Source: Candidatus Hydrogenedentota bacterium (GTDB lineage: Bacteria; Hydrogenedentota; Hydrogenedentia; Hydrogenedentales; CAITNO01). From it: DNA of 42,328 nt. Location: NCBI GenBank assembly GCA_903893795.1, contig CAITNO010000071.1:1-42328 (forward strand), read 5' to 3'. Positions 1 through 7,046 of this stretch are shown piece after piece. Within the stretch, counting starts at the first letter, position 1. Each line of letters begins with the position of its first letter. Below the pieces are notes generated by a model that ran no database searches, was not told where the DNA came from, and was given only the letters and a program-made list of their open reading frames with translations. Made by a program: the position numbers and the translations under genes.

Positions 1-47
1 GCATCCCTGCCGGCTGTCTTAATTAAGAAAAGAGCCGGCAGGGATGC
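1..47. repeat. Palindromic intergenic repeat
   Basis: Positions 1-15 and 33-47 are perfect 15-bp reverse complements around a 17-nt AT-rich centre, followed by more GC-rich sequence that partly repeats the arm. The arm GCATCCCTGCCGGCT resembles dispersed intergenic palindromes of GC-rich planctomycete-like genomes (from memory). It could also act as a bidirectional terminator for a gene left of the window. The left edge is cut by the window. Confidence 0.7.
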
Positions 48-78
48 CGGCGCTCCCAGTAGGGCACTCGCAGTGGGA

Positions 79-108
79 TTGGCCGTCAAGTCCAACATAG
101 GCTAGAAT
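79..108 (+). promoter_or_regulatory. Possible sigma70-type promoter for the PQQ-like gene
   Basis: TTGGCC at 79-84 and TAGAAT at 103-108 are separated by 18 bp. Transcription would start near 115, giving a leader of about 55 nt before the ATG at 170. The -35 match is only moderate, so this is a weak prediction. Confidence 0.3.
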
Positions 109-169
109 CTATGTTCCAGACAATGTAAAGCCTGACATCCTTCAACCAGTGGCAAAGGGAAATATTGGG

Positions 170-1474
170 ATGCATCGTTCCATAATCGTCTTCTTCTTCA
201 TGGTGACACTGATCCTGTTCTTTCATTCCGGCACGGCCCTGGCCGCCTCCACGGACTGGCCCGAGTTTCGCGGGCCTTCCGGCAACGGCATCGTGACGCA
301 GGCCGGCGAAGCGCCGCGGGGCCTGCCGCTTCAGTGGAGCGAAACGGAAAACGTCAAGTGGAAGACGGAAGTCCACGACAAGGGCTGGTCGACGCCGGTG
401 GTGCTGGGCGGGCAGGTGTGGATGACCACCGCCACCGAAGACGGCCATGATTTCTTTGCGGTATGCGCCGACGCCGAAACGGGCAAAATCCTTTTCGACC
501 AGAAGCTCTTCCATTCGGACAGCCCCGAACCGCTGGGCCAGGATGTGAACTGCTACGCCTCGCCGTCGCCGGTGATCGAGCCGGGGCGGGTCTGGGTGAA
601 TTTTGGCAGCTACGGCACGGCCTGTCTGGACACGAAGACCTTCAAGGTAATCTGGCAGCGCGCCGACCTGCCCTGCCGCCACTACCGCGGGCCGGGCTCG
701 TCGCTCTATCTCTGGAAGGACCTGCTTTATCTGACGATGGACGGCATCGATGTGGAGTATGTGGCCGCGCTGGACAAGAACACCGGCAAGACCGTATGGA
801 AGACAGACCGCACTTCTGCCTGGCAGGACGTGGACGAAAAGGGCCAGATGATTCGCATCGGTGATTTCCGCAAGGCCTTCACCACGCCGCTGGTCATCGA
901 GGTTAACGGTGTTTCCCAACTCATCAGTCCCGGTTCCTACACGGCCTACGCCTACGACGCGCTGACCGGCGCGGAGATCTGGCGGGTCCGTCACGGCGCC
1001 TATTCGCCCGCGCCGCGCCCCGTCTTTGGCAACGGACTGCTCTACATTGTGAACGGCCGCGGGAAGATTGCCCTGTACGCAATACGCCCCGACGGCAAGG
1101 GCGACGTGACCGACACCAATATCGTCTGGCGCTTCGAGGGCAAGACCATCCCGAACGAGTCGTCGCCACTGCTGCTGGACGGACTCCTCTACCTAGTCAG
1201 CAACGACGGCGCGGCCACCTGTCTCGACGCGGCCACGGGTGCGCAGGTCTGGAGCGAGAAGACAGGCGGGAATTACGTGGCCTCGCCCGTTTATGCAGAC
1301 GGGCGCATCTACTGCTGCAACACCAAGGGCAAGACCGTGGTGCTCAAGCCCGGCCGCAATTTTGAAACGCTCGCGACAAGCACCCTCGACGACGGATTCA
1401 TGTCCTCGCCCGCCGTGGCGGGCAAGGCGCTGTTCCTACGCACGAAATCGGCCTTGTACCGGATAGAGCAGTAA
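170..1474 (+). CDS. Secreted PQQ-like beta-propeller protein
   Basis: A 434-residue protein with a signal peptide (MHRSIIVFFF start, hydrophobic stretch, then ALAAS cleavage-like site). The mature part opens with WPEFRGPSGNG, the usual beginning of PQQ-binding-like beta-propeller proteins of planctomycete-type bacteria. Blades recur with AxDAxTG, ALDKNTGKTVWK and CLDAATGAQVWS motifs, the tryptophan-docking type repeats seen in BamB and quinoprotein dehydrogenases. No catalytic dehydrogenase residues or haem motif are visible, so a scaffold or binding role is as likely as an enzyme. The ATG at 170 is preferred over the in-frame GTG at 149 because AAAGGGA lies about 9 nt upstream and the signal peptide then starts cleanly. 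It converges on the DUF1080 gene with a 28-bp gap. Confidence 0.85.
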   Translation: MHRSIIVFFFMVTLILFFHSGTALAASTDWPEFRGPSGNGIVTQAGEAPRGLPLQWSETENVKWKTEVHDKGWSTPVVLGGQVWMTTATEDGHDFFAVCADAETGKILFDQKLFHSDSPEPLGQDVNCYASPSPVIEPGRVWVNFGSYGTACLDTKTFKVIWQRADLPCRHYRGPGSSLYLWKDLLYLTMDGIDVEYVAALDKNTGKTVWKTDRTSAWQDVDEKGQMIRIGDFRKAFTTPLVIEVNGVSQLISPGSYTAYAYDALTGAEIWRVRHGAYSPAPRPVFGNGLLYIVNGRGKIALYAIRPDGKGDVTDTNIVWRFEGKTIPNESSPLLLDGLLYLVSNDGAATCLDAATGAQVWSEKTGGNYVASPVYADGRIYCCNTKGKTVVLKPGRNFETLATSTLDDGFMSSPAVAGKALFLRTKSALYRIEQ

Positions 1475-1502
1475 GAGAGACCCCCTGCGGTCAGCATTCT
1501 TC

Positions 1503-2192
1503 CTACTTTGCCAGAGGCTTGAGCTTTATGTTTTTGTACCAGCAGGGGCTGCCGTGGTCCTGCAGGCCGATATAGCCGTGTTTTGGATGATCCTTGAACA
1601 CGAGGTCGGAGAATTTGTGGTCTGACCCGTCAGGGCGCTTGCCCATCTTGTCGAACTGGTCCAGATCGACGTGATTCACCTGCTCGCCGTTCAGCACCAC
1701 GTCGATGACATTGCCTTTGACGGTGATCTCGATGTGGTTCCATTCCCCGGCGGGCTTCATCGCGTTCTTTGTCGGCGCCGACAGGTCATAGATGGCACCC
1801 ACATCGTTCAGCCCATGACCGGGCGTGTCGAGCACCTGCACCTCGATGCCGTTCCAGCCCACGTCCTTTCCCGGCGGCGGCGTCAGCGGGAAGGTGCGCA
1901 GGAAGATGCCGCTGTTACAGCCGGGACTTATCTTGAAGTCCGTCGCCAACACGAAGTCGGTCCATTCCTTTTCATTCACCATCATGTAGCCGCCGCAACC
2001 GTGGGGGTTGATGCAGCCGTTCTCCACGGGGGTCTTGCTCGGCTCCAGTTTGTCTGTCTTCCAGCCATCGAGGGTCCTGCCGTCGAAGAGCAGCAGCCAC
2101 CCGTCGGCTTTCTCCTGTGCGGTCAGCGCGTTGTCTTCGGCGAAGGCGACCGTTCCGGCCAGCAGGAGCGCCGCAATGATGATGTGTTTCAT
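1503..2192 (-). CDS. Secreted DUF1080 protein (3-keto-glycoside hydrolase-like)
   Basis: A 229-residue protein with a signal peptide (MKHIIIAALLLAGTVAFA) followed by one DUF1080 concanavalin-like domain. Diagnostic segments are GWLLLFDGRTLDGWK near the start, a central SGIFLR strand and the C-terminal GYIGLQDHG...YKNIKLKPL. Family knowledge: DUF1080 proteins include 3-keto-disaccharide hydrolases that cleave glycosides already oxidised at C3. Its start codon overlaps the stop of the upstream Gfo/Idh gene (TAATG), which implies translational coupling and fits the oxidise-then-cleave scheme. The alternative start at 2225 lies inside the upstream gene and would bury the signal peptide. The substrate is unknown. 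Confidence 0.88.
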   Translation of the reverse strand: MKHIIIAALLLAGTVAFAEDNALTAQEKADGWLLLFDGRTLDGWKTDKLEPSKTPVENGCINPHGCGGYMMVNEKEWTDFVLATDFKISPGCNSGIFLRTFPLTPPPGKDVGWNGIEVQVLDTPGHGLNDVGAIYDLSAPTKNAMKPAGEWNHIEITVKGNVIDVVLNGEQVNHVDLDQFDKMGKRPDGSDHKFSDLVFKDHPKHGYIGLQDHGSPCWYKNIKLKPLAK

Positions 2193-3484
2193 TATCCAAG
2201 CACCTTCTCGTTTGCTGCGTCCCATACCAGCGTTTTGGATTGACGGTACGATTCCACGGCCATCTTGATGGCCACCATGGTGGCGCAGCCCAGGTCCACG
2301 TTGCAGTACACCGGCCCGAGCCCGCGCACCGCGTCAATGAAGTTGCCCTCCTGGTCGCGCCGGCCCTTCGTTTCGATTTTCGCTTCAGCGTTTCCGCCGT
2401 TCTTCGCCTTGAACTCCTCGACAAAGTCGCCGTTGCCGCGCAGCGTGGGCGCCTCCTCCATCTGCATGGTGCCGTACTTTCCGTAGATGCGCGTGTCGAG
2501 CTGGGTGTCGTTGGTGAGCGTGCTCACCAGCAGCATGGAGAACTCGCTGGGGTAGTCGGCGGTCATGAGGAAGGTGTCCGGGATCTCCCGCTCATCCTTC
2601 TCGATGTACAGCCCGCCCGAGGCGTTCACGCGCTTTGGATATTCGCCGTTGGCGCCCGCGATGGCGATGAGCAGCGGGGCAAGCTTGTGGTACAGCAGGT
2701 CGGTGGCCACGCCGCCGCTGTAGTCCCAGTATTTGCGGAAGCGGAAAAAGCGGTCCGGTGTCCAGGGGCGTTCCGGGGCCAGGCCCCATTCGTGTCCTAG
2801 GAACATGTCCCAGTTCACATAGTCCTCGCCGGTCTTGTCCGGTCCGGCGCTTGGGTCGATTTTCTGGTGCTCGTTGAACAGGCAGCTATGGGCGTTGCGG
2901 TCATAGCTTCCCTGCGCCCAGGTCACCTTGCCGATGCGCCCCTCGGTGATGGCATCGTGGCCCTTCCAAAAGGCCTCCTTGCCCGTGTCCTGCGGACCCA
3001 CCTGCAGCACCTTTCCCGTGCGCTTGACGGTGTCACGCAGTTGCAGCGCCTGCTCAATGGTGTGCGTCATCGGTTTTTCCACATAAACATGCTTGCCCGA
3101 TTCAAGCGCGTCGCAGGCGATCTTGCCGTGCCAATGGTCCGGGGTGGCAATCAGTACCGCATCGATATCCCTGCGTTCCAGCAGCTTGCGGTAGTCCAGA
3201 TAGCCGTCGCCCTTGCAGATGCCCAGCGCCCGCGTCACGCGCCGCTGGTACACGTCGGAGGCGGCCACCACCTCGATGTTGTCCTGCGCGCCCCGGCTGA
3301 CCAGGCTGGACAGGTGCCCCGTTCCCATGCCGCCGCAGCCGATGACGCCGAAGCGGATGCGCTCATTGGCGCCCTGCGCCTCCGCCGGGGCGATGCGGGT
3401 GATGCCCAGCGCCGCGGCGGACACCGCGGCGGTCCTGAGAAACTCACGCCGGTTCGTGGCGCCTGCTACTGTGCTGCGGTCCAT
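2192..3484 (-). CDS. Tat-exported Gfo/Idh/MocA family oxidoreductase
   Basis: A 430-residue protein with a twin-arginine leader (NRREFLRTAAVSAAALG, RR at residues 12-13). The Rossmann fold follows at about residues 43-160 with GVIGCGGMGTG, a TPDHWHG segment and the EKPMTH motif that carries the family's catalytic or NAD(P)-contacting lysine. The C-terminal half is the usual alpha/beta substrate domain. Tat export means it is folded with its cofactor before secretion. Family members oxidise sugar hydroxyls, and several secreted ones act at C3 of glycosides. The ATG at 3484 has AAGGAA about 7 nt upstream. It lies 26 bp after the DeoR regulator and overlaps the DUF1080 gene by 1 bp, so the three form an operon. 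Confidence 0.9.
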   Translation of the reverse strand: MDRSTVAGATNRREFLRTAAVSAAALGITRIAPAEAQGANERIRFGVIGCGGMGTGHLSSLVSRGAQDNIEVVAASDVYQRRVTRALGICKGDGYLDYRKLLERRDIDAVLIATPDHWHGKIACDALESGKHVYVEKPMTHTIEQALQLRDTVKRTGKVLQVGPQDTGKEAFWKGHDAITEGRIGKVTWAQGSYDRNAHSCLFNEHQKIDPSAGPDKTGEDYVNWDMFLGHEWGLAPERPWTPDRFFRFRKYWDYSGGVATDLLYHKLAPLLIAIAGANGEYPKRVNASGGLYIEKDEREIPDTFLMTADYPSEFSMLLVSTLTNDTQLDTRIYGKYGTMQMEEAPTLRGNGDFVEEFKAKNGGNAEAKIETKGRRDQEGNFIDAVRGLGPVYCNVDLGCATMVAIKMAVESYRQSKTLVWDAANEKVLG

Positions 3485-3510
3485 GGCCTGTTCCTTTCCG
3501 GGGTTGCAAA

Positions 3511-4311
3511 TCAGTCGGAAGTGGAAACAACAATCACCTCCACGCCGGCAAGGCGGAAGGCGTCCAATATCTTTTCGTCCGCCCGGTCGTCCGTCACCAG
3601 CGTGGTGATGGCCGTGACCGGAGCCACCTTGTAGAGCGAGAATTCGCCCAGCTTGCTGTGGTCGGCGACCACAATCAGTTCGCGCGACGCGGCGATCATG
3701 GCCTTTTTGGTTTGCGCCGTCGCCAATACGGGCGAACTTAGCCCCTCCTCCGGCGACACCGCGTCCGTGCCGAGGATGGCCTTATTGGCGATAAGTTGCA
3801 CCAGTTGCTGTTCCGTTGCGGGGCCCACCGTGGTGCCGCTGACGGTGCTGACCTCGCCGCCAATCATGACCAACGCCACGTCATCGCGCAGAATCAGCGC
3901 CTGCACCACGTCGAATGAATTGGTTATGACCGTCACGCCCGTCGCGGTCAGGTGGCGCGCGGTCTGATAAGTAGTGAACCCGCCGTCCATCATGACCAGG
4001 TCATTGGAGGCGACCAATCCGGCCGCAACCCGGCCGATGCGCTCTTTTTCCGCCGGATTGGTCCGGCGACTCTCCGCGAGTGTCGGTCCGGTGCGCACGT
4101 GCCGGCCCGGGGCGGCACCGCCGCGCGTGCGCTCCAGAAGCCCCCGTTCCTGGATGTGGGTAAGGTCGCGGCGGACCGTGGCCGGGGAAATGCCGATACT
4201 CAGGGCAATTTCCTCGATGGTTGCCCCCCCCTGGGTCTCGACCAGTTGGATAATCAGTTCCCAGCGTTTCGGTATCAGTGTCCGCTGCAAGGCTTGGCCT
4301 CCCAATGCCAT
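3511..4311 (-). CDS. DeoR/GlpR-family transcriptional regulator
   Basis: A 266-residue regulator. The N-terminal winged helix-turn-helix is TIEEIALSIGISPATVRRDL...LERTRGGA, a canonical DeoR arrangement. The C-terminal part is the DeoR sensor domain related to sugar-phosphate isomerases, with MDGGFTTYQTARHL and VVADHSKLGEFS motifs; family members normally sense phosphorylated sugars. It is the first gene of the operon with the Gfo/Idh and DUF1080 genes and is divergent from the PfkB kinase gene, so it probably controls both directions. The Met at 4311 is chosen because homology begins shortly after it. An in-frame ATG at 4365 would add 18 residues partly encoded beside a palindromic repeat. 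Neither start has a strong ribosome-binding site. Confidence 0.88.
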   Translation of the reverse strand: MALGGQALQRTLIPKRWELIIQLVETQGGATIEEIALSIGISPATVRRDLTHIQERGLLERTRGGAAPGRHVRTGPTLAESRRTNPAEKERIGRVAAGLVASNDLVMMDGGFTTYQTARHLTATGVTVITNSFDVVQALILRDDVALVMIGGEVSTVSGTTVGPATEQQLVQLIANKAILGTDAVSPEEGLSSPVLATAQTKKAMIAASRELIVVADHSKLGEFSLYKVAPVTAITTLVTDDRADEKILDAFRLAGVEVIVVSTSD

Positions 4312-4377
4312 TTGTTCAGACTCGGGCAGGGACGAATACGGACAAACAGGGACGTGCACGGACATGCGCGAGTTTCT

Positions 4378-4405
4378 GGATTCCCGCCTGCGCGGGAATG
4401 ACGAC
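4378..4405. repeat. Short dispersed palindrome
   Basis: The segment contains ATTCCCGC-CTGC-GCGGGAAT (4380-4399), an 8-bp stem with a 4-nt loop followed by GACGAC. This matches a REP-like motif scattered in intergenic regions of many GC-rich bacteria. It sits just upstream of the DeoR gene in the divergent control region. Confidence 0.65.
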
Positions 4406-4426
4406 TGCAGATTGAATGTAGCAGTA

Positions 4427-4468
4427 TTTGCTCAAAAAGTCAATAGTAGCATTCAGAATATGAGCAAA
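4427..4468. promoter_or_regulatory. Candidate operator in the DeoR/PfkB divergent region
   Basis: TTTGCTCA at 4427-4434 and TGAGCAAA at 4461-4468 are perfect 8-bp inverted copies about 34 bp centre to centre, roughly three helical turns. The surrounding DNA is AT-rich, and GTAGCA occurs twice nearby. The position between a DeoR gene and a divergent sugar kinase gene fits an operator, but binding is inferred. Confidence 0.4.
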
Positions 4469-4565
4469 AAGAACCAAAAATGAAATTATAGACCATAACA
4501 ACAATCACATTATGCGCATTCTGGGTTTGACTTGCGCTTCCCATCCTGCAATAATGTCGCCCATC

Positions 4566-5501
4566 ATGGAAACACCCCTCACGGAGAAGCGCCCCCCCCA
4601 TATCGTCGGTGCGGGCATTTGCTGCCTCGACCATATTGTCGTGGCCCCGAGCATCCCTTGGGGCGATACGGCGCAGGTGCGTGAATACTGTATGCAGGGT
4701 GGCGGATTGGTGGCGACGGCGCTGGTGGCCTGTGCGCGGCTCGGCGCCCAGACGGAACTGCTCAGCATGCTGGGCGGGGACGTGACGGCCGACCAGATTC
4801 TTGACGAACTGGAAGACGAGCATGTGTCGGCGGTGCATGTGGCCCGCCACCCAAGTGGGGCAAGCCCTTTCAGTTTTATCCACGTGGATGAGAAGACGGG
4901 GGAGCGTACCATCTTTCACCGGCGCGCCGCCGGGATGGAATGGCGGGGAACGAACCGGGACCTCATCGCCCGCGCCCAGGTCGTGCTGGTTGACGACTAC
5001 TATCCCGACCTGGTCCGCGACGTGACCAGGGCGGCACACGATTGCGGCGTTCCCATCGTGGCGGACACGACCCCCACGGAGGCGAACGCGGACTGGATTC
5101 GCAGCGTCGACGTGATGATTGCCCCGCGCCACTATTTGCGCGCGGGCGGGTTTGGCGACGATCTGGACCGCGCGCTCGACGCCATCCACGCCATGGGGCC
5201 CGCCACCGCCGTTATCACGCTCGGCTCCGATGGGTGGGAAGCCTCTGATGCGAATGGACGTTCACGTGGCGCGGCGTTTCCGGTGAACGTGGTGGACACG
5301 ATTGGTGCCGGCGACGTGTTTCACGGCGCCTACGCCTTTGGCATGGCCAAGGGCTGGCCGACGCCGCGCTGCGCCGAATTTGCATCGGCCGTGGCGGCCA
5401 TAAAATGCACCCGCGTGGGGGGGCGCACCGGCATCCCCACGCTTCCGCAGACGTTGGAATTTCTTCGCGCACACAGTCCGAACGACTGGGCGAATGCTTG
5501 A
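4566..5501 (+). CDS. PfkB-family carbohydrate kinase
   Basis: A 311-residue ribokinase-fold sugar kinase. The N-terminal strand is HIVGAGICCLDHIVV. A GG...VATALVACARLGAQTELLSMLGGD segment forms the substrate/lid region, and the signature VVDTIGAGDVFHGAYAFG near residue 245 supplies the anion hole and catalytic aspartate of DTxGAGD. It would phosphorylate a sugar or sugar derivative with ATP in the cytoplasm. The neighbouring class I aldolase gene suggests kinase-then-aldolase catabolism. In-frame upstream ATGs at 4512 and 4554 exist and no start has a good ribosome-binding site; 4566 gives the usual family N-terminus. The exact substrate cannot be read from the sequence. Confidence 0.87.
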   Translation: METPLTEKRPPHIVGAGICCLDHIVVAPSIPWGDTAQVREYCMQGGGLVATALVACARLGAQTELLSMLGGDVTADQILDELEDEHVSAVHVARHPSGASPFSFIHVDEKTGERTIFHRRAAGMEWRGTNRDLIARAQVVLVDDYYPDLVRDVTRAAHDCGVPIVADTTPTEANADWIRSVDVMIAPRHYLRAGGFGDDLDRALDAIHAMGPATAVITLGSDGWEASDANGRSRGAAFPVNVVDTIGAGDVFHGAYAFGMAKGWPTPRCAEFASAVAAIKCTRVGGRTGIPTLPQTLEFLRAHSPNDWANA

Positions 5502-5529
5502 TGATCACGTTATTGCAGTATTTTGACCA

Positions 5530-5636
5530 CGTCATTGCGAGGAGGGCTTCAGCCCGACGAAGCAATCTCTTGCCCGCATTGACCCAGACCTTGGGTCATC
5601 GTTCCAAGAGATTGCCGCGCTTCGCTCGCAATGACG
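5530..5636. repeat. Imperfect inverted-repeat element (REP/MITE-like)
   Basis: The ends are CGTCATTGCGA (5530-5540) and TCGCAATGACG (5626-5636), perfect inverted copies. Inside are GCAATCTCTT and AAGAGATTGC, also inverted, and a central hairpin GACCCA-GACCT-TGGGTC (5581-5597). The motif resembles a widespread intergenic element with no coding capacity. It separates the kinase gene from the aldolase gene, whose ATG lies about 45 bp further on. Confidence 0.75.
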
Positions 5637-5680
5637 TGCCTGTATGAGGCCGCAACACAATTCAAGGGAATGACACACAC

Positions 5681-6454
5681 ATGAGCGCATTGGGAAAGCA
5701 GATTCGTTTGAACCGCATCTTCAGCCACCCGTCGGGACGCATCCTTGCGGTGGCGGTGGACCACATGATCAACTATGCCATCGGCATGCCCGAAGGGCTG
5801 CGCCAGATCGAGGACACGGTGCGAAAAGTCATTGAAGCACAGCCCAGTTCCATCACGCTGAACAAGGGCGTGGCCATGCGCTGCATCAAGGACCTTGCGG
5901 GGCGCATCCCGCTCATTATCCAGCAGACGGCGGTGAGCCCCAACTGGCCGGGCCAGGTGTCCCACGCCGAGGTGGAGGAGGTCGTGGCCATGGGGGCGGA
6001 CGCCATCGCCGTCGCCACCTTTGTGAAAGACCCGAATGAATACGACAATCTTCATCACCTCGCCGCCACCGTGCGCGCCGCCGGGCGTTTCGGCCTTCCC
6101 GTCATTCCGCACATCTACCCCATTGTTATAAAGGACGGCAAGCGGGTAGTCAGCGACCTTGCCGAAGACATCGCCTACGCCGCGCGCACCGGTCTCGAAA
6201 TGGGCGCCGATGTGGTGAAGATCCCCTATACCGGCGACGTGGCCTCCTTCGCCAACATCGTCTCCGTCATGCCGATTCCGGTCGTCACCGCGGGCGGACC
6301 CAAGTGCGACACGCTTGAAGACGCCGCTACCATGATGCGCGACGTTGTCCGCAGCGGCGCGGCGGGCAGCACCGTCGGCCGGAATGTCTGGGGCTTCCCC
6401 GACATCGCCGAAGCCATTGCCACGCTCAAGGCCGCGCTGGAAATCGCCCGGTAG
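5681..6454 (+). CDS. DhnA/FbaB-like class I aldolase
   Basis: A 257-residue TIM-barrel protein of the DeoC/FbaB superfamily (DhnA type, the group including LsrF and archaeal-type fructose-bisphosphate aldolase). Recognisable pieces are ILAVAVDHMINY at strand 1, GADAIAVATFVKD, GLPVIPHIYP and GADVVKIPYTGD, where Lys180 is the expected Schiff-base residue. VVTAGGPKCDTLEDA and GAAGSTVGRNVWG form the phosphate-binding end. It would cleave a phosphorylated ketose or a related thiolase-type substrate. Placed after the PfkB kinase, it probably acts on that kinase's product. The ATG at 5681 has AAGGGA about 11 nt upstream. The substrate is unknown. Confidence 0.83.
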   Translation: MSALGKQIRLNRIFSHPSGRILAVAVDHMINYAIGMPEGLRQIEDTVRKVIEAQPSSITLNKGVAMRCIKDLAGRIPLIIQQTAVSPNWPGQVSHAEVEEVVAMGADAIAVATFVKDPNEYDNLHHLAATVRAAGRFGLPVIPHIYPIVIKDGKRVVSDLAEDIAYAARTGLEMGADVVKIPYTGDVASFANIVSVMPIPVVTAGGPKCDTLEDAATMMRDVVRSGAAGSTVGRNVWGFPDIAEAIATLKAALEIAR

Positions 6455-6473
6455 ATTAAGCGAATTCCCGGAA

Positions 6474-6551
6474 ATGTGGGACAGGCGCCCTCGCCTGTCG
6501 TCTTGTGGCGCAGGCCCAAGGAATGACAGCCGGGGGGGGGCTGTCCCACAT
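6474..6551. repeat. Composite palindromic repeat
   Basis: ATGTGGGACAG at 6474-6484 and CTGTCCCACAT at 6541-6551 are perfect inverted copies. Each flanks a smaller hairpin: ACAGGCG-CCCT-CGCCTGT (6482-6499), and GACAGCC-G-run-GGCTGTC ending near 6545. The nested layout suggests a small mobile palindrome. It lies between the convergent ends of the aldolase and Phd antitoxin genes and may serve as their terminator. Confidence 0.7.
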
Positions 6552-6602
6552 GTGCTCTTCCGCCACGCTGCGACCTGCGGCTCCGAAAACTAGCCGCAAA
6601 TG

Positions 6603-6881
6603 TCATTCATCCGATTTGCGTCGGTCCCGTGCGCGCCGGAGGGCGTCTTCGGCGCGCGCAACCCGGCCTTCCTCAATCTCGCGGTTGCCCAGCGCAAGAA
6701 TCTTCAGCAACGCCAAAGTCTCCTGCGTCGCCTCATAGGAGCCGATATCCTGCACCACCAGCCGGGCCTCGCCGTTCTGCGTAATCACCAGCGGTTCGGC
6801 GGTGTCGCCCAGATGGCGGGCAATGTCCGCGGCATGCGATTTGAGGTAACTGATTGGTTTAATCTGTCGTGCAAGGCCCAT
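6603..6881 (-). CDS. Orphan Phd/YefM-type antitoxin
   Basis: A 92-residue protein with the Phd/YefM layout: KPISYLKSHAADIARHLGD at the N-terminus, then PLVITQNGEARLVVQDIGSYE, the beta-strand pair of the fold, and a charged C-terminal tail (RVARAEDALRRARDRRKSDE) that would normally wrap a toxin. The start at 6881 is chosen because GGAGA lies about 8 nt upstream; in-frame ATGs at 6899 and 6908 would leave almost no leader. No RelE, Doc or PIN toxin gene adjoins it on either side, so it is an orphan or a solitary repressor. Confidence 0.8.
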   Translation of the reverse strand: MGLARQIKPISYLKSHAADIARHLGDTAEPLVITQNGEARLVVQDIGSYEATQETLALLKILALGNREIEEGRVARAEDALRRARDRRKSDE

Positions 6882-6909
6882 GAATCTGTCTCCGCTCATA
6901 TAGGGCATG

Positions 6910-6938
6910 ATTTAGTCTGAATGCATTCCGATTGTCAA
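6910..6938 (-). promoter_or_regulatory. Possible promoter of the Phd-type gene
   Basis: On the minus strand a perfect TTGACA (6933-6938) is followed 17 bp later by CTAAAT (6910-6915). The -10 match is poor (3 of 6). The predicted start near 6903 gives a leader of about 20 nt to the ATG at 6881. Confidence 0.35.
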
Positions 6939-7046
6939 GTTTCCCGTTGTGTATGTGACGGCGGAGGAAGTTCTTGGAAAACCCTGCAGAATTGGGTATG
7001 ATAACCCATTGGCCTGTTATAACCGTTGCAGAGGCTTGGATGTTGC

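Noticed and set aside
4566..6454. Assignment of the DeoR/PfkB/aldolase set to the sulfoquinovose or AI-2 (Lsr) pathway
   Set aside because: The aldolase is DhnA type, unlike the YihT type of sulfoglycolysis, and no LsrK-type kinase or LsrR-type regulator is present. The similarity is only in general layout.
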